A stretch of DNA of 64,000 nucleotides. Origin: Pseudomonadota bacterium (GTDB taxonomy: Bacteria; Myxococcota_A; Polyangia; Polyangiales; Polyangiaceae). Below, piece by piece: positions 34,373 through 42,758 of this stretch. The DNA is taken from assembly GCA_023428245.1 (NCBI GenBank), contig JAEYYX010000068.1:14594-78593 (forward strand). Direction: 5' to 3'. The translations under genes and the position numbers were made by a program. How positions within the stretch are numbered: the first letter of the stretch is position 1; every line of letters begins with the position of its first letter. The notes under the pieces were generated by a model. That model made no database searches and was not told the DNA's origin. It worked only from the letters and a program-made list of their open reading frames with translations.

Positions 34373-36646
34373 ATGAAGCTCAGCACCGGACTCGAAATTG
34401 CCATGAACCTCGCCCACAGCGAGGCAACACGCCGGAGACACGAGGTCATCACGGTGGAGCACCTGATCTTCGCCCTGGCCCACGACTCGGAGACCGCGAC
34501 CACCCTCCAGCACTCTGGGGCGAACCTGAGGAAGCTCAAGGAGCTGCTCGACCAGGCTATCTCGGAAAACCAGGAGGAGGTCCCGGAGGACACGGCGCTC
34601 ATTCCGGAACCCTCGCGGGGGCTACGCCGCGTATTGCAGCGCGCCGCCTGGCACGTCGAGTCGAGCGGAAAAGACGAGTTGAAGGGCGAGCATGTCATCG
34701 TTGCGGCTTACTCGGAGCCCGACTCGGACGCCGCCCGCGCCCTCGAGGAGTCGGGCGTCACCCGGCTTGACCTTGTCAGCTATATTTCCCATGGAACCCG
34801 CAAGGACGGGGCTGAAGTGCTCCCTGCACCTCTCGAATCCTCCTCCGAAGACGAAGAGTCGGGTGAGGCGAGTGACGGTGGGAAAGAGGACCCGCTTGAG
34901 CGCTTTGCCGCAAACCTGAACGCCCTCGCCAAGGAAGGCAAGATCGAGCCGCTCGTCGGACGTCAGACCGAGCTCGCACGCCTGATCCAGGTGCTCGCGC
35001 GCCGGAAGAAGAACAACCCGCTCTTGGTCGGAGATCCCGGGGTCGGCAAGACTGCCGTCGTCGAAGGCCTCGCCGAGCGCATCGTGAGCGGAGACGTACC
35101 GGCTGCTCTCAAGAACGCGGAGATCTTCGCGCTCGACATGGGCGCCCTCGTGGCCGGGACGCGCTTCCGCGGCGACTTCGAGAACCGCATCAAAGCCATT
35201 TTGCAGGCGATCAAAAAGCGTCCCGATTCGATCCTGTTCGTCGATGAGATGCACACGGTCGTCGGAGCGGGCGCAGCTGGAGGCGGAAGTATGGACGCCG
35301 CGAATCTCCTGAAGCCTGCGCTTTCCGGAGGTTCCCTTCGCCTCATCGGCGCGACCTCCTTTGAGGAGTTCCGAAGTCACATTGAGAAGGACCGTGCGTT
35401 TTCACGTCGTTTCCAGAAGATCGACATCCTCGAGCCGAGCCTCGAAGACACCCGAGCCATCCTCGAGGGCCTGCGCCCGAAGTACGAAGCCTTCCACGGG
35501 GTGCGCTACGTCGAAGGCGCACTCGACGCCTGCGTCCAGCTCTCTGAGAAGTACCTTCACGATCGGAAGTTCCCCGACAAGGCGATCGATCTCTTGGACG
35601 AAGCGGGCGCCCTCGCCAAGCTCCGAGGCCTCGAAGAGGTCAGCGTCACAGCAATCGAAGAAGTCGTCGCGACCATGGCGCAGGTTCCTCCGAAGCAGGT
35701 CTCGAGCGACGATCGCAGTGCCCTGCAGAACCTCGAGGAGGATCTCAAGAAGGTGGTCTACGGGCAGGACCAAGCCATCGCCGAGCTCACTGCCGCGGTT
35801 CGACTCGCGCGAGCCGGTCTTCGGCCCGCTGAGAAGCCGATTGGTTCGTACCTCTTCACCGGTCCGACCGGCGTGGGCAAGACTGAGGTCACCAAGCAAC
35901 TGGCCAAAACCCTCGGCATTCAGCTCGTTCGCTTCGACATGAGCGAGTACGCCGAAGCTCATACTGTGTCGCGGTTGATTGGCGCCCCTCCCGGCTACAT
36001 CGGCCACGATCGAGGCGGCCTCCTGACCGATGCCGTCACGAAGACGCCTCATGCTGTCGTCCTGCTCGACGAAATCGAAAAGGCCCACCCCGACATCTAC
36101 AACGTCCTGCTCCAGATCATGGATCACGGAACGCTCACAGATAACGTCGGCAAGAAAGCCGACTTCCGGCACGTCATCCTGGTCATGACGAGCAACGTCG
36201 GCGCCCAAGATCTCGCTCGTCGTCCGCTCGGCTTTGGCAACGTAAGCAGCGCCGGACGGGACGATCTCGCCCTCAAGCGCACGTTCAGCCCCGAGTTCCG
36301 GAACCGCCTCGACGCGCGGATCGCCTTCGGTCCCCTGCCCCGTGAGGTCATGGTCCAGGTCGTCGACAAAAACATCAAGGAGCTCGGCGTGCTGCTCAAG
36401 GACCGCAATGTGACGGTTGAGCTCACCGAGCGCGCTCGCGCCTACTTTGCCGAGAAGGGCTACGACGAGCAGAACGGCGCTCGTCCTTTGGCTCGTCTGA
36501 TCCAGGACGAAATCAAGAAACCCCTGAGCGGAGAAATCCTCTTCGGCGCGCTTGAGCACGGAGGAATCGCGACGGTGGACTTGGTCGACGGCAAAGTCGC
36601 GTTCGACTTTGCAGAGCTCCCGGAAGACAAGCGCCGGCTCAACTGA
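34373..36646 (+). CDS. clpA: ATP-dependent Clp protease ATP-binding subunit ClpA
   Basis: 757 residues from ATG 34373; 21 upstream codons in frame are rejected as Arg/Pro-rich leader. The N domain (LSTGLEIAMNLAHSEATRRRHE) is the Clp repeat domain that binds ClpS. First AAA+ module with Walker A VGDPGVGKTAVVEG near residue 220, second with LFTGPTGVGKTEVTKQLAK near residue 497. GAGAAGGGSMDAAN and YIGHDRGGLLTDAV are pore-loop regions. There is no long middle coiled-coil, which separates ClpA from ClpB. It unfolds substrates for ClpP. clpP itself is not in the window. Confidence 0.96.
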   Translation: MKLSTGLEIAMNLAHSEATRRRHEVITVEHLIFALAHDSETATTLQHSGANLRKLKELLDQAISENQEEVPEDTALIPEPSRGLRRVLQRAAWHVESSGKDELKGEHVIVAAYSEPDSDAARALEESGVTRLDLVSYISHGTRKDGAEVLPAPLESSSEDEESGEASDGGKEDPLERFAANLNALAKEGKIEPLVGRQTELARLIQVLARRKKNNPLLVGDPGVGKTAVVEGLAERIVSGDVPAALKNAEIFALDMGALVAGTRFRGDFENRIKAILQAIKKRPDSILFVDEMHTVVGAGAAGGGSMDAANLLKPALSGGSLRLIGATSFEEFRSHIEKDRAFSRRFQKIDILEPSLEDTRAILEGLRPKYEAFHGVRYVEGALDACVQLSEKYLHDRKFPDKAIDLLDEAGALAKLRGLEEVSVTAIEEVVATMAQVPPKQVSSDDRSALQNLEEDLKKVVYGQDQAIAELTAAVRLARAGLRPAEKPIGSYLFTGPTGVGKTEVTKQLAKTLGIQLVRFDMSEYAEAHTVSRLIGAPPGYIGHDRGGLLTDAVTKTPHAVVLLDEIEKAHPDIYNVLLQIMDHGTLTDNVGKKADFRHVILVMTSNVGAQDLARRPLGFGNVSSAGRDDLALKRTFSPEFRNRLDARIAFGPLPREVMVQVVDKNIKELGVLLKDRNVTVELTERARAYFAEKGYDEQNGARPLARLIQDEIKKPLSGEILFGALEHGGIATVDLVDGKVAFDFAELPEDKRRLN

Positions 36647-36722
36647 AGCTGCCTTCGGGGAGCCCCTGAAGACAGCGCTAGATCGCCGCTCTCGTGAGCC
36701 GTCTAGCTCAGCGGAGGTCTGA

Positions 36723-37799
36723 TCACGGAGCCGGCGCGGCCTCGCCGTCCGCTTCCTTTTCCGGAGCGGCGCCTTTCTGGAGGCTCGTCTGGAACTCGAG
36801 GGCGAAGGCGCAGCCTTGGGCCTGACGCTGCCGCGTTCGCTCCGACTCCGGACCAAAATCAGCCTTGGTCGCGCCAACTTCTCGGAGCTCTCCGCGCGCC
36901 TCGAGCCGAAGCCGGGCCAGCCACTTCTCTTCCTTGAAGGACCAAATGCCCGCACGCGCGTTGTGGGGAATGCGCTGCGCGAAGTCGGCGTCACTTTCCT
37001 CATGCCCTCGCTCGGGAAGCTCGCTCAAACTCGCGGGCTCATCGAGCAAGACGACAACAAACTGAGCTCTTTGTAAGACCTCGATCGCGAGCGGAACGTC
37101 CACTCGCGTCACGCTCTCGAGCATCCGCTCGAGAGCCGTCAGGGTCAGATCACTCCTAGCCTCACGGACCTGTGCAATCCAACTCTCGTCGAGCACGGAC
37201 GCGGCGCGATGCACGAGCTTCATATTAAAGGGAGTGCTCGGCCTCTGGCATACGGCAAACTCCGTGCAGAGTTCCCCTGCCTCACAGTCGAGGCTCTCTT
37301 TGCACGCCTTGCCCTCCCCTACGGGAACACCCTTCGGATCTCGGAACAAGCAGCCAGAGAACGCGTCGCGCAATGCCGAGCGGGCAGCCTTGCGCATCGT
37401 TTCTTGGCTCCGGGCATCCTCGAGCCGAAGGCGCAAGTAGACGGAAGGGGTCGTCCAAAGGTTCTCCGGCGGCTCCGAGAGATCCACGAGCCCGCCTTCG
37501 AAAGGGTCGCGGCTCAGTTCGAGCGCTGCGTTCTCTATATTGCTCTGAAGCGGCCGAAGCTTCGGCCCGAGCGTAGCCTCGATGGCACGTTGCTGCGCAA
37601 GGAGCGCTCCACGCTGCTCTTCGACCTTACCCGCGTCCGCGCGGTAGTAAAAAATCCCAGCGACGACGAGAAGCAGAAAGCCCGCCAAGAAGAGCTTCGG
37701 AGGCAGTCCGCCGCCGACCGCGGCACGTCCCGTGACCATCTGACGATGGCGGGTTCGCTTCGATTGATTCAGGACCTTCAGGCCAGGTTCGCGCACCAT
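36723..37799 (-). CDS. hypothetical single-pass membrane protein
   Basis: 358 residues from ATG 37799; ATG 37739 is also possible. The frame extends to 37865, but that part runs through a transcription terminator stem, so it is excluded. One transmembrane segment (PKLFLAGFLLLVVAGIFYY) is followed by a periplasmic helical domain. It contains a Cys-rich piece of the kind seen in myxobacterial surface proteins (CKESLDCEAGELCTEFAVC). The C-terminus is Glu/Ala/Pro-rich. No named family is evident. It lies downstream of the TolR-like genes but after their terminator. Confidence 0.75.
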   Translation of the reverse strand: MVREPGLKVLNQSKRTRHRQMVTGRAAVGGGLPPKLFLAGFLLLVVAGIFYYRADAGKVEEQRGALLAQQRAIEATLGPKLRPLQSNIENAALELSRDPFEGGLVDLSEPPENLWTTPSVYLRLRLEDARSQETMRKAARSALRDAFSGCLFRDPKGVPVGEGKACKESLDCEAGELCTEFAVCQRPSTPFNMKLVHRAASVLDESWIAQVREARSDLTLTALERMLESVTRVDVPLAIEVLQRAQFVVVLLDEPASLSELPERGHEESDADFAQRIPHNARAGIWSFKEEKWLARLRLEARGELREVGATKADFGPESERTRQRQAQGCAFALEFQTSLQKGAAPEKEADGEAAPAP

Positions 37800-37819
37800 T
37801 CTGCTTCTGCTCCATAGCG

Positions 37820-37850
37820 AAAACGCCGGGTCCTTGTGGACGCCGGCGTT
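37820..37850 (-). terminator. terminator of the minus-strand TolQ-TolR-TolR cluster
   Basis: On the minus strand AACGCCGG pairs with CCGGCGTT around a 13-base loop and is followed by a TTTT run. It starts 28 bases after the stop of the last ExbD-like gene. Confidence 0.7.
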
Positions 37851-37877
37851 CTCCTTGCTCGTCAATTTGATCGTGAC

Positions 37878-38450
37878 TTACTCGTCGCTAGCCAGCTTGC
37901 CCACCATGAAGCTCACAGCGGGGTAACCTGCGAACGCGGCGGTCTGGAAAACACTCTTGACGACCAGCGCGGGGACGCGCTTGTCGACCTGGAGAATGAC
38001 GTTTCCGGGGAAGTCCACGCCAGGCTTGAGCTGCTTCCAGAGCTCACGCTTGTTCTTCAAGATAGCGTCGAGCTCGTCGATCTTCTGCAGCTTGCCTGCA
38101 TCGATGATAGCGCGGGTGCTGCCGGCAGGAATGCCGTCGACAAGGATCTGAGTTCCCGAGACCGCCACGATAGGCGCCTCGAGCATGTCCATAGCGTTCT
38201 GGGCGCTCGGCAACTTGACGTTCTTGTCGAGCGGGATCTCACCCGTGGCCGAGAAGCTCGCCAGGAGGAAGAGAACGATGCAGAGCAAGAAGTCGATGAA
38301 CGGAATCAGCGGGATCTCTTGGTTGACCGAACGGCCACCCCCGCCCACGATCTTGTTCTTGACGAAGTTCAGAGGAACGTGATGGAGGAGTCTACGCCCC
38401 GGAACCGAGACCGGCTGATGAAATCTGCTGAGAGGCTTTTTACCTGACAT
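37878..38450 (-). CDS. ExbD/TolR-family protein, second of cluster A
   Basis: 190 residues. A basic N-terminal cytoplasmic segment leads to NQEIPLIPFIDFLLCIVLFLLASF, a single transmembrane helix with the conserved proton-carrying Asp (PFID). About 110 periplasmic residues follow. It starts 15 bases after the preceding ExbD-like gene, with which it shares the EIPLIPFIDFLL signature, so the two look like diverged paralogs. TolR/ExbD/AglQ/AglS proteins pair with a TolQ-type channel to convert proton flow into mechanical work. A terminator follows. Confidence 0.9.
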   Translation of the reverse strand: MSGKKPLSRFHQPVSVPGRRLLHHVPLNFVKNKIVGGGGRSVNQEIPLIPFIDFLLCIVLFLLASFSATGEIPLDKNVKLPSAQNAMDMLEAPIVAVSGTQILVDGIPAGSTRAIIDAGKLQKIDELDAILKNKRELWKQLKPGVDFPGNVILQVDKRVPALVVKSVFQTAAFAGYPAVSFMVGKLASDE

Positions 38451-38465
38451 AAAAGCTAAACCTTC

Positions 38466-39014
38466 TTAGTCGGAAGCAAACGTTACCTGGAACGCGGGCA
38501 CCTTCTCGGCGGTCGGCCCGAACTCTCGGGTCGGCGCGTAGATGGCGTCGAGAACGGCGATGACGCTGCCGAAGTCAGCAGAGTTGTCGACGTGAAGCAC
38601 AGCGCGATCGAACTTCTTGTCTGCCGCGGCGCGGTGAGCACCCTGCGACTTCCATTCTTCTTCGATCTTCTTCGCCAAGTCGGGGAAGGTCACATCGCTG
38701 CCCACGTCGACGGGCTTACGAGGAACGTCGATCGTATTGACGACCGTGCTACCTTCTTTCCAAACGAGCTGGAACTTGCGGTCCCCTCGCATCTCGACGT
38801 GAAGCTCCTTGTCCTTGTCGATCTTGTCTTGCTCGGTGTCTTTCGGAGGCCCGGGCACACGCGCATCGGCTTCGATGCGTGCCATGTGCGACCAGACGGC
38901 CGTCACGAGCAGAAACATCACGAGGCAGAGCAAAAAGTCGATGAACGGGATGAGGGGAATTTCGTGGTTGGACGAACGCTTTCCGTGACCACCACCAGTA
39001 TCAATACCAGCCAT
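38466..39014 (-). CDS. ExbD/TolR-family protein, first of cluster A
   Basis: 182 residues. Transmembrane helix NHEIPLIPFIDFLLCLVMFLLV with the conserved Asp, then a periplasmic domain that begins with a charged stretch (PGPPKDTEQDKIDKDKELH) and ends with FGSVIAVLDAIYAP, a fold typical of TolR-like C-terminal domains. It lies between the TolQ-type gene at 39175 and a second ExbD-like gene. One channel gene with two ExbD-like genes is the AglR-AglQ-AglS arrangement of the Myxococcus gliding motor. Confidence 0.9.
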   Translation of the reverse strand: MAGIDTGGGHGKRSSNHEIPLIPFIDFLLCLVMFLLVTAVWSHMARIEADARVPGPPKDTEQDKIDKDKELHVEMRGDRKFQLVWKEGSTVVNTIDVPRKPVDVGSDVTFPDLAKKIEEEWKSQGAHRAAADKKFDRAVLHVDNSADFGSVIAVLDAIYAPTREFGPTAEKVPAFQVTFASD

Positions 39015-39119
39015 CTTGCTATCCTTGCTTCTTCTAGTTCTCTGAGGGCTTAAGAGAGACCTTCACCGGTCGAGCTTCCATCAGGCGCCCTGGAGCCCAA
39101 GGAACTACGCTCTCCTTGC

Positions 39120-39170
39120 TGAGACAACGGGCCCACAGGAGAAGTTCCCGTGGACCCGCTCAGTGTCTCA
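39120..39170 (-). promoter_or_regulatory. long imperfect inverted repeat between TolQ-like and ExbD-like genes
   Basis: TGAGAC...CGGGCCCAC on one side faces GTGGACCCG...GTCTCA on the other. The 9-bp inner stem has one wobble pair and lies inside a 6-bp outer stem. It begins 4 bases after the TolQ-like stop on the minus strand. With no T-tract it may act as an attenuator or mRNA-stability hairpin that sets channel-to-rotor protein ratio. Confidence 0.5.
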
Positions 39171-39174
39171 ACAA

Positions 39175-39834
39175 CTACGCTGCCTGCTCGAGACCGTCGA
39201 GGCTCACCTTCTGGCGGTTCGACACGACAAGGTTCAGAACGCGAACGCTCGCCTCGTTGATGTCGTCCTCGATCGTCTGGGTCTTCGTATTCAAGAACGC
39301 AAAGCCCATGAGGCAAGCGATCGCCGAAAGGAGACCCCACGCCGTGCAGTTCATCGCTTCCGAAATACCTTCAGCGAGAATCCGCGCCTTCTGGCTCGGG
39401 TCGATCGACTCACCGCCGACCGCGCTGAAGGCGCGGATGAGGCCGACGATCGTTCCGAACAAACCGCAGAGCATCGCGAGGTTCGCGAAGAGCGCGAGGA
39501 GACCCGTGCGCTTCGAGATCTTCGGCATTTCAATGAGCGCTTGCTCATCCATGGCCGCTTGAACCTCTTCGTCCGAACGGTTGACCTTCACGAGGCCAGC
39601 TTGAACGATGCGAGCGAGCGGCGCGTTAGCGGCCGAACACATCTTCACGGCCTTCGCGACGTCGCCAGCGAGAATGCATTTCTGCATTGTGGACAGGAAC
39701 CCATCCTTGTTGAGGGTCGCGCCGAACAGATAAACGGAACGCTCCACGATCACGGCGATGCCGCAGATGAGCCAGAACGTGATGAGGTGCATCGCCCATC
39801 CGCCCTCTTGGTAGTGGTGCCAGGCATCTGACAT
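39175..39834 (-). CDS. TolQ/ExbB/MotA-family proton channel protein, cluster A
   Basis: 219 residues from ATG 39834 (MSDAWHHYQEGGWAMHLITF). The frame is open upstream, but that part is not conserved-looking. Three transmembrane helices are expected: GGWAMHLITFWLICGIAVIVER, then TGLLALFANLAMLCGLFGTIVGLIRAF with the TolQ-type pore motif LFGTIVGLI, and GISEAMNCTAWGLLSAIACLMGFAFL. It should form the inner-membrane pentameric channel for the two ExbD-like proteins that follow. Divergent from a second, similar cluster. Confidence 0.92.
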   Translation of the reverse strand: MSDAWHHYQEGGWAMHLITFWLICGIAVIVERSVYLFGATLNKDGFLSTMQKCILAGDVAKAVKMCSAANAPLARIVQAGLVKVNRSDEEVQAAMDEQALIEMPKISKRTGLLALFANLAMLCGLFGTIVGLIRAFSAVGGESIDPSQKARILAEGISEAMNCTAWGLLSAIACLMGFAFLNTKTQTIEDDINEASVRVLNLVVSNRQKVSLDGLEQAA

Positions 39835-40422
39835 TTGTCTTCTATCCTCGTCGTTGGTGTGCTGTGTGCGGTGGAACGGTGCCGGGATGAGTGAGTGGCG
39901 CCGCTCCGACGCCGGACACCAAGGGATAAAAAGCCCCCGGAAACCCGGCAAGTAGCCGCAATTGTTGAAAAACATCCAAATTGGCGGGGACCGCCGGATT
40001 TTGGACTGTGCAATCTTGCTGAAATCAGCCCCCCGTCGTCAAGTGCGAATGCAGCGGATCAGCGATCTTGGAGGCTGGAACGATCTTTCCGCCTTGGTGA
40101 AATCCGCTGGGGCGACCCGACGGAGGCCCGACGGCGCCCCACCTTGCCCGCCCTACATCTCACCTTCACCCCGGCGACTCCTGCCGGTGAGATCACTCAC
40201 ATCGACCCACAGCGTGCCCTCTCACCCGCTCTCTTCACCTTGGGCTCACCCACCCCCGCCGAGGGCTCAGGGTCGAGGCCGATCCTTGTCCTCTCCCCGG
40301 CGCTCACCTCTCTTGAAGCGCCGGCCCCCTCCCCTTCGCTCCCCGGGGTTGCCCGGGACGCGCACGGCCCGGCGTGAGATCGCTCGGCCAAGAGACCAAA
40401 CGCAGAACAAAACAAAGCTGAG

Positions 40423-40452
40423 TTGCTTTGAAGAGTTCTCGCCCCTTATAGT
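40423..40452 (+). promoter_or_regulatory. sigma-70-like promoter for cluster B
   Basis: TTGCTT (40423-40428) and TATAGT (40447-40452) are separated by 18 bases. Transcription would start near 40459, giving a leader of about 150 bases that includes the hairpin at 40507-40531. Confidence 0.4.
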
Positions 40453-40506
40453 GCCGTCCGCATCCGGCAGTCCGCGTGATCCTCGGGCTTAATTCGTACC
40501 CTTGGA

Positions 40507-40531
40507 GGGCGTAAGCTCCTGGGAGCTGCCC
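40507..40531 (+). promoter_or_regulatory. hairpin in the probable leader of cluster B
   Basis: GGGC...AGCTCC-TG-GGAGCT...GCCC forms a stem of about ten pairs with a tight loop and a small bulge. It has no T-tract and lies 80 bases before the TolQ-like ATG. Confidence 0.4.
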
Positions 40532-40610
40532 TTGCGAGTCCACTCGATAAAGCGATAGTTTCTAGTTTGATTGGCCGGTCGGATGGCTGAATGAGGAAAG
40601 GGATAGGGGA

Positions 40611-41273
40611 ATGCATCTACTGCTGAGCGCGGGCGGTTCGAGCCAGATGGTCGAAGCCTTCAAGCACAATCCGACCTTCATGGTCATGAACTTGTGCACG
40701 TCCGCGATTGTATTGACGATTGTGATCGAGCGTTTCATGTTCCAGCTCACCCGCTACCGGGTGAACTCGAGCGAGTTCTTCGCCCAGATTAAAAAGCTGG
40801 TGCTCGCGGGGAACATCGATCGCGCAGTCAAGCTCTGTGAGGCGGGCGACTATCCGATCCTCCAGCTGGTCAAGTCCGGTCTGACCGCCGCGAACCGCGG
40901 CGAAGAAGAGATCGATGCAGCACTCAGCGAGAAGCTGAGCGAGCTGAAGCCGGAGACGGAAAAGCGCATTGGAGCGCTTTGGTCACTCGCGAACATCGCG
41001 ACCTTGATCGGTCTGCTCGGCACCGTCTCCGGTCTGATCGCGACCTTCGCCTCGATCGCTCGTCCCGACCTGTCCCAGGCCGACAAGCAGCGACTGCTCG
41101 CGAACGGTATCGCCGAAGCCATGTACAACACAGCGCTCGGTCTCGGCATCGCTGTGTTCTGTATGATCGTGCACATCATCTTGCACACACGAGCCAAGTC
41201 GATCCAACACGACCTCGAGTCGGTGATGGAGCGAACCTTCAATCTCCTGACCATCCAGCGCCCGAAAGCCTAA
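40611..41273 (+). CDS. TolQ/ExbB/MotA-family proton channel protein, cluster B
   Basis: 220 residues, with AGGAAAGGGATAGGGGA immediately upstream of ATG 40611. Three transmembrane helices: TFMVMNLCTSAIVLTIVIER, RIGALWSLANIATLIGLLGT leading to VSGLIATFASIA, and NGIAEAMYNTALGLGIAVFC. LGTVSGLIATF is the hallmark of the family. It resembles the cluster A channel only at family level, so the two clusters look like old duplicates with separate jobs. It is followed by two ExbD-like genes on the same strand. Confidence 0.93.
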   Translation: MHLLLSAGGSSQMVEAFKHNPTFMVMNLCTSAIVLTIVIERFMFQLTRYRVNSSEFFAQIKKLVLAGNIDRAVKLCEAGDYPILQLVKSGLTAANRGEEEIDAALSEKLSELKPETEKRIGALWSLANIATLIGLLGTVSGLIATFASIARPDLSQADKQRLLANGIAEAMYNTALGLGIAVFCMIVHIILHTRAKSIQHDLESVMERTFNLLTIQRPKA

Positions 41274-41316
41274 CTCGCGCGAAGCGTTCGCACGGACATC
41301 TACCGGCACGAAGCAG

Positions 41317-41868
41317 ATGGCGAAGCTCAGCGCAGCGCAGCGAGGAAAGATCCGACGGCTCAGTCAGCCGCGCGAGCTGTCGCCCGACGAAGAGGGTGGC
41401 GAGCTCAATATCGTGCCCTTCCTCGACATCGTCGTAAACATCCTCATCTTCGTGCTGGCCACCGTCGCGGTGACCTTCACGTCGACGATCGAAACGACGC
41501 CGCCAGCAGCAAAGGGAACCGGTGTCCGCACCGCCACCCCCACTGACACTCTCAATCTTACGGTGCTGATCGTAAACGAGGGCTTCTCCCTCAAGGCATC
41601 CGGCGGCAGCGTCGCAACCGGCTGTCAGGGAGTGGGCGCGGGCGTCTCGATCCCAAAGAAGGGGAATCAATATGACTTCGCAGGGCTGACAGCCTGTGCC
41701 GAGCGCCTCAAGGCGTCGAACCCCGCCTACGCCCAAGAGGACCAGGTCTTCATCGGCGCGAACCCGGGCACAGAATATCAGCTGCTCGTGAACGTCATGG
41801 ACGCGCTCCGGACGGGCAAGGACGGCAAGACCCTGTTCGACAAGGTAAACTTCAAGGTGGCCCAATGA
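41317..41868 (+). CDS. ExbD/TolR-family protein, first of cluster B
   Basis: 183 residues. Cytoplasmic N-terminus (KIRRLSQPRELSPDEEGGE), then GELNIVPFLDIVVNILIFVLATVAVTF, a transmembrane helix with the conserved Asp in PFLDI. A periplasmic domain of about 120 residues follows, with two Cys (GCQGVG and LTACAERLK) that could form a disulfide. It overlaps the next ExbD-like gene by 4 bases, so equal translation is likely. It starts 43 bases after the TolQ-like gene. Confidence 0.9.
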   Translation: MAKLSAAQRGKIRRLSQPRELSPDEEGGELNIVPFLDIVVNILIFVLATVAVTFTSTIETTPPAAKGTGVRTATPTDTLNLTVLIVNEGFSLKASGGSVATGCQGVGAGVSIPKKGNQYDFAGLTACAERLKASNPAYAQEDQVFIGANPGTEYQLLVNVMDALRTGKDGKTLFDKVNFKVAQ

Positions 41869-42518
41869 GCGACGCTGACGAACCGCGCGATTCCAAGGGA
41901 AACCAGTCGGAGGCAAGCTCGCCGCTGCCGCCCCGCGAGCCGCAGGAAAAGGCCGGCAAGATCTATTTCAAGGCTGCTCTGCGCCGGGCCATCCGAAAGA
42001 ACGCTCGAGAGCCCGAGATCAACTTCCTGAACATCACCGCGATGCTCGACATCATGACGATCATCCTGGTGTTCCTCTTGAAGAGCCTCGGAGAGTCGAG
42101 CGCCTCGGTGCCCCAAAGCGATGACCTTCGGCTACCTAAGTCGGTGTTCCGCGGAGAGCCGTCGCAAGAAGGTGTCGTCGTCACTGTCTCGAAGACTCAA
42201 ATCTTGGTGGGCGATGACAAAGTTCTCACGCTGCCGAGCCGGGAGTCCATGGTCCAAACGGGCGCGGGCGCTGGCAACAAGCGCAACGGTCCGAACGACC
42301 TCTATATCGCGCCACTCGGCAACGCTCTGCAGTCGGCACGCAAGACGGACAAGCTCGTGCGTCAAAAGCGCGGTATTGACTCCTCGAGCTCCGAGGCAGT
42401 CATCATCGCCGACGAGACCACACCTTACCGGCTCCTCGTCGAGGTGCTCTTTACTCTCGGCCAGGCCGAGTTCGGCAAGTACCACCTGATGGTGATCCAG
42501 ACGAACTCGGAAGGCTGA
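41865..42518 (+). CDS. ExbD/TolR-family protein, second of cluster B, with long cytoplasmic N-terminus
   Basis: 217 residues. About 65 hydrophilic residues (KIYFKAALRRAIRKNAREPE) precede the helix INFLNITAMLDIMTIILVFLL, which carries the conserved Asp in MLDIM. The periplasmic part contains a beta-strand-rich start (EGVVVTVSKTQILVGDDKVLTL) and the typical late segment SEAVIIADETTPYRLLVEVLFTLGQAEF. It overlaps the previous gene by 4 bases. The longer N-terminus differs from the first ExbD of the cluster, as expected for non-equivalent subunits. Confidence 0.9.
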   Translation: MSDADEPRDSKGNQSEASSPLPPREPQEKAGKIYFKAALRRAIRKNAREPEINFLNITAMLDIMTIILVFLLKSLGESSASVPQSDDLRLPKSVFRGEPSQEGVVVTVSKTQILVGDDKVLTLPSRESMVQTGAGAGNKRNGPNDLYIAPLGNALQSARKTDKLVRQKRGIDSSSSEAVIIADETTPYRLLVEVLFTLGQAEFGKYHLMVIQTNSEG

Positions 42519-42758
42519 CTCCTCCGAACTGAGTACCCCGGGCAATGACCAGCGCGGGGGTCGATCCTTGTCGGAAAAGGCCGAAATCCGAGCCCGCCGC
42601 GCCGTCCTTGGCGACAAAAATGGGTTGCAGGGGGCCGGGGTTCCGAGCTAGTTTCCTGCCGCGAGCACGAGATTGAGCCCGGTGCGTGCTTCCTGGTGAC
42701 TTTGGCCCCCCGTGGGCCGAGACCTCCAGAGAAAACTGGGCCGCGCGGCAGAGGATCG

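Larger units (their letters stand above)
39835..40610. other. 776-base non-coding divergent region between the two TolQ-TolR-TolR clusters
   Basis: No frame here looks like protein. Seen features: a near-palindrome at 39976-40004 (CCAAATTGGCGG / CCGCCGGATTTTGG), a C-rich, G-poor top strand from about 40130 to 40375 with recurring CTCACC, a promoter-like pair at 40423-40452, and a strong hairpin at 40507-40531. It must hold the promoters of both clusters. A small RNA cannot be excluded. Confidence 0.7.

Noticed and set aside
35402..37003. A 533-codon minus-strand frame
   Set aside because: It lies opposite clpA, whose motifs are intact; the reverse translation has no recognisable domain.
37800..37865. 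Upstream start at 37865 for the 358-residue membrane protein
   Set aside because: That extension runs through the terminator hairpin at 37820-37850 and begins with a TTG without a ribosome binding site.
39895..40492. Frames of 160 and 176 codons in the divergent region
   Set aside because: The translations are Pro/Arg/Ser-rich, overlap each other in different frames and lack ribosome binding sites, so the region is treated as non-coding.
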